Part shown: piece by piece, positions 61,201 to 64,000 of the stretch
Layout of the letters: each line of letters opens with the position of its first letter
How positions within the stretch are numbered: the stretch's first letter is position 1
NCBI GenBank assembly: GCA_021229015.1
Contig: CM037792.1
Span: 38,590,544-38,654,543 of the forward strand
Direction of reading: 5' to 3'
DNA from: Solen grandis
Taxonomy: Eukaryota > Mollusca > Bivalvia > Adapedonta > Solenidae
DNA length: 64,000 nt
The notes under the pieces: generated by a model
The model's database searches: none
Seen by the model: the letters and a program-made list of their open reading frames with translations, nothing else
What the model was told of the DNA's origin: nothing
Translations under genes and position numbers: made by a program

Positions 61201-63069
61201 GTGTAAATGTTTATAACATTCTTTTCTTGTCAGTTGGATAAGTTGTCTCAGAGTTACTGGCCCTTGAATGTTGTGGCACTCTTGTTACTTTGAATTATTC
61301 CAAAAGATAAAAAGATATTTTAAAATATTATTGATGAAAAACTTTAGGTCATATCGCCCGCTCATTCATCTTCACATATCTAGGCTTTTTCTTCCAGCTG
61401 TTCTCGGACGTGTTTGCGGAAGACCCGATGTTCATATGTGAGATCGCTGAGAGGTTTGCTTCTGAAGAGGAGTCACAGGAGGCAAGGGGTCAGATCAAGC
61501 AGCGCAATAAGACCATGATGCAGAAAATTGGGCGCGTTATTGAGGTATGTTGCTAAATCATCACTGTTTAGGTAATGTTTTGTTTTGCCTTCTGTAGTAT
61601 GTAATTAATGGAGATAGAAAATTATTCTGAATGCAATATGTCTACTAAAGTTGGCCATTTTCTAAAAGTTCTTACAGTGGCTTAGTTTTAATAATGTCAG
61701 TCAAATTGAAAGACATCAAAGTTTTAAACAGGTTTAATATTGTTTTTGTAATTTTATTGATTTTGTTTGAACGCTCTGTATTGAATAAGAGACATTTTGA
61801 AATTCAAATTGCTCATTTTATTGTACAACATACTTCATTTTTTTGGTCTGTAAAATTTATATTTAACCCTTTCCCTCATTTAGACTCATTTTGACGCACT
61901 CAATAGGTACCACATAAAGCCTGATCTGCAGAAAACCACAGTTAAACCTTACCAAATTTAATTACAAAATCCTCATTTCCAGACCACTGAGGAGCAGCGA
62001 ACAGCATAAAACCTGATCAGCCTGCGAGTTACTTGCAGGCTGATCTGGTTTTATACTGTTCGCATAGGTCTTTTCATGGTTTCCTCTATGAGGGAAAGGG
62101 TTAAGAACATATATCAGTCATGATAATTCAACCAAATTACAAAATATAATCTGTTATATCTATTTATAACACAGCTCCTTTCCTTCCTAAGAAATGATGA
62201 TGTGGCAAACCCTGTATTTTAAAAACTTTTTATATGTAAAAGAGATTTTTTAGTTCACCTGAGCATAGCTCAGGGTGAGCTTTTGGGATACTTGATTGTC
62301 CGTCGTCCGTCAACAATTTTGATGTTTACACACTAGAGGCCACAATTTTGATCCAATCTTCCTCAAACTTGGTCAGAATGTTTGTCTTGATAATATCTTG
62401 AACCCTTTAGAAAATGGGTCAGGTTGGATTCAAAAGTAGGTCAGTAAGTCAAATCTTAGAAAAATCTTGTTTACACACTAGAGGCCACAATTTTGATCCA
62501 ATCTTCCTCAAACTTGTCAGAATGTTTGTCTTGATAATATCTTGAACCCTTTCGAAAATGGGTCAGGTTGGATCAAAAAGTAGGTCAGTAGGTCAAATCT
62601 TAGAACAATCTTGTTTACACACTAGAGGCCACACTTTTGATCCAATCTTCCTCAAACTTGGTCAGAATGTTTGTCTTGATGATATCTTGAACCCTTTCGA
62701 AAATGGGTCAGGTTGGATCAAAAAGTAGGTCAGTAGGTCAAATCTTAGAAAAATCTTGTTTATACTCTGAGGGCAACATTTTTGGTCCAATCATCCTCAA
62801 ACTTTGGCAGAATGTTTGTCATGATGATATCTCTTGTGGATGGGGTCAGAAAATTCCTGAACATTGTTTCACCTCATCATCTTTATTTTTAAGCAATCTG
62901 TTTTGTACAGGCAGTGAATGATACTTTTCTCAGGTGAGCGATCTAGGGCCATCTTGGCCCTCTTGTTTTTAGGTTTACAATATGCACATAGCTGGTATGT
63001 CTGTTGCAGGCCGTTCAGGTGCGTGATAGATTGATCCATGCTGCTTGGGAAACAGAAGTCCTGTCCAAG
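39521..63069 (+). CDS. Multi-exon gene, probable CCDC162-like protein (5' part, 20 exons; 3' end beyond window)
   Basis: Joining 20 exons gives about 790 residues with no internal stop. Every intron but the one before exon 4 has a GT donor, an AG acceptor and matching phase. The start at 39521 has a strong context (aagATGG) and lies 24 bases inside an exon preceded by an acceptor. An upstream non-coding exon is therefore likely; an upstream coding exon in the same frame cannot be excluded. The first ~63 residues are low-complexity, rich in Ser, Pro and Ala. The rest is mainly charged and helical, without signal peptide, membrane segment or visible catalytic motif. Late motifs such as DVFAEDPMF and VRDRLI resemble what I remember of CCDC162 proteins (DUF4549-associated). 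That family name is recollection, not a search result. Known members are much longer, which fits an incomplete 3' end. Existence of the gene is near certain; the family name is about 50%. Confidence 0.85.
39945..40133 (-). mobile_element. Related MITE, inverse, intron 1
   Basis: It contains agcaaacagaggagaccctg and the end ggagtaaatggttaa, the inverse of the 59138 family. Confidence 0.75.
40325..40437 (+). CDS. Exon 2, residues 64-101
   Basis: Acceptor ttctaatttcag, donor gtaagt. It supplies the two bases that complete the split Gly codon of exon 1. It encodes GGGIATDEENLG, then a hydrophobic segment FMSLKPHLAFLLNIYGINF that is amphipathic rather than membrane-like. It ends on a codon boundary. 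Confidence 0.88.
41391..41880 (+). repeat. Bivalve 'ataccccccgcacaa' repeat (intron 2)
   Basis: Left end ttataccccccgcacaacaa, then a 'ctgtctgtctg' run and three blocks with 'actcaaaaagtataaaa'. The right end is ggtgggggtatttgtgcc, only ~20 bases before exon 3. Confidence 0.75.
41901..42026 (+). CDS. Exon 3, residues 102-143
   Basis: Acceptor taatttttag; the donor gtctgt is weaker than the others. It encodes NLDGIRNSADEMEMF and then a basic helix FKQIFQRQEHMKTFKTYDRI. It is 126 bases long and phase 0 at both ends. Using the next GT (42031) would create a TAA stop at the junction with exon 4, so the donor at 42027 is preferred. Confidence 0.8.
42027..44034. other. Intron 3, first part
   Basis: It contains a fragment starting tcacctgctataagcagagg near 42096 and a possible 27-base microexon (43375-43401, SSQKSKVPE, phase 0) between cag and gtaaga. 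The cysteine-rich fragment at 43.8 kb is listed separately. Confidence 0.5.
43824..44038 (+). pseudogene. Cysteine-rich, zinc-finger-like coding fragment cut off by a MITE
   Basis: Inside intron 3 there is an open stretch that looks like protein. One frame (43848-43988) reads FCSCPNCKYMKDMDSL and later ARCRVDLCQHVLT before TGA. Another frame (from 43976) continues HYCPMKHSKSCDLNNCPVY. Read through a one-base offset near 43970-43976, the Cys/His spacing (C-x4-C, C-x7-C-x4-C with His before) is loosely like TAZ-type zinc fingers. The final TAA is supplied by the TTAA target of the MITE at 44035. An acceptor-like tract precedes 43847, but the phase does not fit the host gene. It could be an old exon of another gene or a repeat-borne fragment. 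I did not rebuild the frame. Confidence 0.35.
44035..44429. mobile_element. 395-bp MITE with TTAA flanks, different ends
   Basis: Ends are TTAACCTTTTGCCAC and GTGGCAAAAGGTTAA. The interior contains gatcagcctgcaagttact, recalling the 242-bp family. It lies in intron 3 and its left TTAA forms the stop of the cysteine-rich fragment. Confidence 0.85.
44455..44700. repeat. ~33-bp minisatellite
   Basis: gtgatctgtactgttcagtt recurs at about 44467, 44500, 44534, 44567 and 44599. Confidence 0.9.
44870..45245. repeat. ~83-bp tandem repeat, about four units
   Basis: ttcatgtgtcctgtatctca recurs at 44911, 44962, 45045, 45128 and in altered form at 45213. 'gtgatatttacagttagatt' is shared. It resembles the neighbouring 33-bp units (tatcacat, atgtgat words). 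Confidence 0.85.
45250..46566. other. Intron 3, middle part
   Basis: AT-rich; no exon or repeat ends seen. Confidence 0.5.
46567..47806 (+). repeat. Hairpin-ended element with five 165-bp units (intron 3)
   Basis: Left agctcacatgagcacaacgt (short palindrome) and a 'gtccgtcgtccgtgcg' run. Right gggccatcatggccctcttg. Units are spaced exactly 165 bases (gtgataaatgacccc at 46951, 47116, 47281, 47446, 47611). Since 165 is a multiple of three, the minus strand shows a 201-codon open frame of 55-residue repeats that I do not regard as a gene. Confidence 0.9.
48034..48060 (+). CDS. Exon 4, tiny exon, residues 144-152 (start ambiguous: 48023 or 48034)
   Basis: It encodes INSIKPTQH before a good gtaagt donor. 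The strongest acceptor by pyrimidine tract ends at 48022, but starting there after a phase-0 exon 3 gives a stop within five codons. Either the AG at 48032-48033 is used, giving a 27-base exon in phase, or an exon of length 3n+1 is missing upstream. With that missing exon the sequence would begin EFEKINSIK. Confidence 0.6.
48208..48402 (+). CDS. Exon 5, residues 153-217
   Basis: Acceptor tacccacag, donor gtatgt; 195 bases, phase 0 at both ends. It encodes LGQENWGVDSPTHALKQ, a Trp/Cys-containing stretch (NWCEYVKLKPECNAMQEKCW), then MRQVNNVDEILRMQAHFLH. Strong codon structure makes this one of the clearest exons. Confidence 0.92.
48765..48916 (+). CDS. Exon 6, residues 218-268
   Basis: Acceptor gttgtgtttcag, donor gtatgt. 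It encodes HVQEVLQEHASAVRNPASVM and ends in a Trp-containing helix NTLQVWRKIYCNADLYT. It leaves two bases (aa) of a split Asn codon, completed by exon 7. Confidence 0.92.
49205..49440 (+). repeat. tRNA-derived SINE, second copy (intron 6)
   Basis: B-box-like gggctcaaatccca, then the same body (gtgaggaagccttccagctt, ggtcttcctccacc, ctgaaatactgtagcagcaa). More diverged at the head than the copy at 38395. Confidence 0.8.
49647..49789 (+). CDS. Exon 7, residues 268-316
   Basis: Acceptor ttttggatacag, donor gtaagc. It encodes an acidic run (NGEEEEGMAVQDFDERDIE) followed by a basic, probably disordered patch (KSRAGSARKRKDSYDYI). The basic patch could be a nuclear or basal-body targeting signal, but that is a guess. 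It leaves one base (g) for exon 8. Confidence 0.9.
50162..50268 (+). CDS. Exon 8, residues 316-351
   Basis: Acceptor gttgtgtgtgcag, donor gtatgt. It encodes GLDEGEQSHNDPATVQGAYL and then a Leu/Arg-rich helix SFLHLRHLRLRDLQRS. It ends in phase 0. The donor is followed by a (GT)n run in the intron. Confidence 0.92.
51399..51496 (+). CDS. Exon 9, residues 352-384
   Basis: Acceptor attacccacag, donor gtgagt. It continues the helix of exon 8 (CLSMLNYFRSLERTLTIND), then AGLTESDGVYRQV. Two bases (ag) carry over. A 242-bp TTAA-flanked MITE begins only about 20 bases downstream of the donor. Confidence 0.92.
51518..51759 (+). mobile_element. 242-bp MITE with TTAA flanks (copy B, intron 9)
   Basis: Same ends and length as 13640-13881, with a cleaner internal palindrome (agcctgcgagtaactcgcag). 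It lies about 20 bases after the exon 9 donor, yet the donor is intact. Confidence 0.9.
52300..52860 (+). repeat. Array-type repeat with ~165-180-bp units (intron 9)
   Basis: tttctctgcaactactaact-like starts recur at 52404, 52572 and 52732, each followed by 'tttaacaaaacttcatggcaac'. It begins atcccccgctgattgaatcg. Confidence 0.75.
52944..53995 (+). repeat. Array-type element with 169-bp units (intron 9)
   Basis: Left tttttatacgccgccagagg, right gtggcggcgtatattgtggc (inverse core gccgcc/ggcggc) and the end actcttgtt. gtgaacgcaactcctcctac recurs at 53041, 53210, 53379 and in altered form at 53548, exactly 169 bases apart. The left part has a 'gtacgtcagtacgtccgta' run. Confidence 0.85.
54196..55049. 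mobile_element. TA-flanked inverted-end element (intron 9), ~850 bp
   Basis: Left tacagtggtcacacgattcc and the reverse of the right end (gccattcc..gtgaccactata) match over ~24 bases with a few changes. TA flanks and CAGTG-type termini suggest a Tc1/mariner-like origin. The first ~200 bases and the right end are filled with the words gattcctcgaa/gcgattc in irregular order. No transposase. Confidence 0.7.
55109..55210 (+). CDS. Exon 10, residues 384-418
   Basis: Acceptor gtgttgttacag, donor gtatgt. It encodes a Ser/Gly/His-rich linker (SPQNHRTATETDGSVGGGSG, then LASHAYLHNTPADF) that looks disordered. It sits just 60 bases downstream of a TA-flanked inverted-end element, and a (CAT)n run starts right after the donor. 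Two bases (aa) carry over. Confidence 0.88.
55214..55290. repeat. (CAT)n / (AAC)n microsatellite (intron 10)
   Basis: About eleven cat units followed by about six aac units, a few bases after the exon 10 donor. Confidence 0.95.
55330..56157. other. Intron 10 remainder
   Basis: AT-rich; nothing recognised. Confidence 0.5.
56158..56295 (+). CDS. Exon 11, residues 418-464
   Basis: Acceptor gatgtgtattcag, donor gtaagc. It encodes an acidic stretch (KMNESEFMEFSDVDNHDDFY) and then DGRIHVQDQRGYYIMYEAAI. Two bases (ga) carry over into exon 12. Confidence 0.92.
56642..56753 (+). CDS. Exon 12, residues 464-501
   Basis: Acceptor ttttgtttctag, donor gtaagt. It completes DQEELEKDLMLIATHYIEK and continues with a charged, probably coiled-coil segment ending KQTESARRRQ. 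Phase 0 at the end. Confidence 0.92.
57190..57312 (+). CDS. Exon 13, residues 502-542
   Basis: Acceptor ttttctttcag, donor gtaaga; 41 codons in phase 0. It encodes QSTAGPGDFDIINYAHNEVD and then RFGVMVDLWSNETAFMECKR. This is a well-folded-looking segment with Trp and Cys. Confidence 0.92.
57313..58017. other. Intron 13
   Basis: Near 57358-57420 a fragment (aaaccagatcagtctgcaag) resembles the TTAA MITE interior. 57575-57810 has inverted 'ggtttaactcgt/acgagttaaacc' like sequence: ggtttaacttgttaaaccct and gagttaaacc. Confidence 0.5.
58018..58086 (+). CDS. Exon 14, residues 543-565
   Basis: Acceptor tttttctccag, donor gtaact; 23 codons. It encodes LLDCYMEAYHHVFDRDEKRA and LAQ, one helix continuous with exons 13 and 15. 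Confidence 0.9.
58409..58540 (+). CDS. Exon 15, residues 566-609
   Basis: Acceptor gtaaacttgcag, donor gtaggt; 44 codons in phase 0. It encodes VITNIIKQRPRFDLTAEYF and a long helix IKMYRAECVILRQHTNLIRN. Confidence 0.92.
58565..58760. repeat. 'aagaccacctc' repeat (intron 15)
   Basis: taagaccacctttctttaag, taggaccacctcgctattaa and the inverse-like gtggtcttactagttaggtt recur within 200 bases. Confidence 0.6.
59016..59122 (+). CDS. Exon 16, residues 610-645
   Basis: Acceptor atgtgtttgcag, donor gtatgt. It encodes IEDMREYNQKVCRDGDQFGL and then a proline-containing strand region PYRIIPKQPIAINLSK. Two bases (aa) carry over. A MITE of the 'TTAACCCTTTAC' family begins about 15 bases after the donor. 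Confidence 0.92.
59138..59367 (+). mobile_element. MITE of the 'TTAACCCTTTAC' family (intron 16)
   Basis: Left end ttcaaccctttacttcat, right end atgacgtaaagggttaa. The interior includes gctgtctgatcagggtctcc and gtttgctcatacaatattg. About 230 bases. The left TTAA is mutated to TTCA. Confidence 0.8.
59553..59712. mobile_element. 160-bp palindromic element with TTAA ends (intron 16)
   Basis: Left ttaaggtaaagtccctgtaa and right ttacaggtactttaccttaa are inverted over about 28 bases. A second inner pair (ggagataaccaag / cttggttatcttgg) makes almost the whole element fold into one hairpin. Confidence 0.85.
59938..60028 (+). CDS. Exon 17, residues 645-675
   Basis: Acceptor gattttttacag, donor gtaaga. 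It encodes KASLKNVFVLEFHPTLAIAS and KVPAALKYALQ, ending in phase 0. The preceding intron contains a 160-bp palindromic element. Confidence 0.92.
60750..60887 (+). CDS. Exon 18, residues 676-721
   Basis: Acceptor gtttatggcag, donor gtgaga; 46 codons in phase 0. It encodes ELMHIHQPETILDALLMEKK, MYEVAVKEWTSIEPIGTA and FSPQMQKD. Confidence 0.92.
60938..61125 (+). mobile_element. Related MITE, degraded, intron 18
   Basis: It begins ataaccttttacctcataaa and contains gagggtctccttcgtttgct and atattgtagctcagattct. Confidence 0.7.
61398..61544 (+). CDS. Exon 19, residues 722-770
   Basis: Acceptor ttttcttccag, donor gtatgt; 49 codons in phase 0. It encodes LFSDVFAEDPMFICEIAERF and a strongly charged helix (ASEEESQEARGQIKQRNKT, then MMQKIGRVIE). 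This is the stretch that most suggests the CCDC162 family to me. Confidence 0.92.
61863..62104 (-). mobile_element. 242-bp MITE with TTAA flanks (copy C, intron 19)
   Basis: Inverse orientation relative to copies A and B. Again 242 bases including both TTAA. Very similar to copy B by eye. Confidence 0.9.
62252..62967 (+). repeat. Hairpin-ended element with 145-bp units (intron 19)
   Basis: Left agttcacctgagcatagctc, right agggccatcttggccctctt. gtttacacactagaggccac starts units at 62324, 62469, 62613 and, altered, 62758. No gene. Confidence 0.85.
63010..63069 (+). CDS. Exon 20, residues 771-790, last exon in window
   Basis: Acceptor gtctgttgcag, donor gtgagt; exactly 20 codons encoding AVQVRDRLIHAAWETEVLSK. 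A good donor follows and no stop is reached, so the gene continues past the right edge. No further exon is visible to 64000; that space is MITE and minisatellite. Confidence 0.9.
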
Positions 63070-63114
63070 GTGAGTTTTCTCTTTAAAAACTCAATTTTTA
63101 CGTATTGGCAAACA

Positions 63115-63275
63115 TTGCTTATTGTTTATACCTTATTGTAGCTCAGATTCCTCACAGTCTGCATAGCAAAGAAAAATCCATTGTTTTAAATACCATTTAA
63201 AGTTCAGTTAATCTATTGATTAATTAATTAATTGATTTATTAATACATGAATATTGATGAGGTAACGGGATTAAT
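63115..63275 (+). mobile_element. Related MITE fragment, after exon 20
   Basis: It contains cttattgtagctcagattcc, ctgcatagcaaagaaaaatc and the end gatgaggtaacgggattaat, matching the right half of the family. Confidence 0.65.
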
Positions 63276-63417
63276 TTGATAAAAGACTGAACACTCTTTC
63301 AATATAATTCTACAAAGAGTAAAATTTATTTAAACATATGAAACAATGCATATAACAATGCATTTGAAGTACACCATTTATGTCTCTTTTTTTATAATAA
63401 TTTCTTCCTAAATCGAC

Positions 63418-63825
63418 GTAGTTCCTACTCTGTAAACTATTATGTTCCTACTCTGTAAACTGTTATCATTCCTACTCTGTAAACTATTATTGTTCCTACT
63501 CTGTAAACTTTTATCATTCCTACTCTGTAAACTATTATCGTTCCTACTCTGTAAACTATTATCGTTTCTACTCATTCCTACTCTGTAAACTTTTATCATT
63601 CCTACTCTGTAAACTATTATCGTTTCTACTCTGTAAACTGTTATCGTTCCTACTCATTCCTACTCTGTAAACTATTATCTTTCCTACTCTGTAAACTATT
63701 ATCTTTCCTACTCTGTAAACTATTATTGTTCATACTCTGTAAACTATAATCGTTCCTACTCATTCCTACTCTGTAAACTATTATCGTTCCTACTCTGTAA
63801 ACTATTATCTTTCCAACTCTGGAAA
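63418..63825. repeat. 24-bp minisatellite, about 17 copies
   Basis: The unit is ttcctactctgtaaactattatcg with small variants and occasional half units (tcctactcattcctactc). The minus strand is open as an 8-residue repeat (SLQSRNDN), a by-product of the period. Confidence 0.95.
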
Positions 63826-64000
63826 TAATCAGCCCCTGGGTTTGACCAGAACGTTTCACTTTGTAAGGCCTTGAAAGAGTCTTGCTCCTAATGGAATTTA
63901 ACCCACAACTTAAATATCATTGACTAGACTGGTGAGGTAATTAGGGTCTTATTGATATAAAAAAAGTCACCAAAAGACAAAATAATATCACTTAAAAATG

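Noticed and set aside
63408..63859. SLQSRNDN-type repeat proteins on the minus strand
   Set aside because: By-product of a 24-bp minisatellite, whose period is a multiple of three.

Overview
This window looks like nuclear DNA of a bivalve mollusc. It is AT-rich, intron-rich and crowded with short non-autonomous repeats. Many repeats end in a GGGCC-ATGATGG-CCC hairpin next to a CTTGTT end, or carry the 'accccccgcacaa..' end common in bivalve genomes. The taxon is inferred from repeat style and was not tested by any search.

Layout. 1-1.5 kb is one copy of a segment repeated directly at 16.44-17.25 kb, where the assembly breaks at a 100-N gap. 1.96-3.46 kb is a 47-bp minisatellite. 5.5-7.06 kb holds minus-strand coding remnants: one clean exon, then a decayed reading frame interrupted by stops and a repeat insertion. 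9.31-11.42 kb is a complete foldback-type transposon with near-perfect inverted ends and a probable 10-bp target duplication. 17.3-19.5 kb holds repeats and one minus-strand exon resembling an SLC36 amino-acid transporter membrane helix. 19.67-21.72 kb is a second inverted-end element with TA flanks. 22.4-33 kb is repeat-dense: 'word repeat' patches, ~450-bp units, ~180-bp array elements, a stretch with odd homopolymer runs, and two possible minus-strand exons. A second 100-N gap lies at 33.3 kb. 33.9-38.6 kb holds a 41-bp minisatellite, a 452-bp tandem repeat with eleven perfect TGACGTCA palindromes, and a SINE.

The one clear gene runs on the plus strand from 39.5 kb to beyond 63.07 kb. Twenty exons with consensus splice sites give about 790 codons; all junctions keep phase except around exon 4. 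The protein is soluble, helical and lacks a signal peptide or membrane segments. From remembered family features I think it is a CCDC162-like protein (large coiled-coil family, possibly cilium-related), but this was not searched. The 3' end is outside the window.

The gene's introns collect mobile DNA: three 242-bp TTAA-flanked MITEs (one copy is at 13.6 kb outside the gene), a 395-bp TTAA-flanked MITE that ends a cysteine-rich coding fragment, a 160-bp palindromic element, a TA-flanked element, a SINE, and three repeat-array elements with 165-, 169- and 145-bp internal tandem units. I found no CRISPR, operon, rRNA or intact tRNA gene and no intact transposase.
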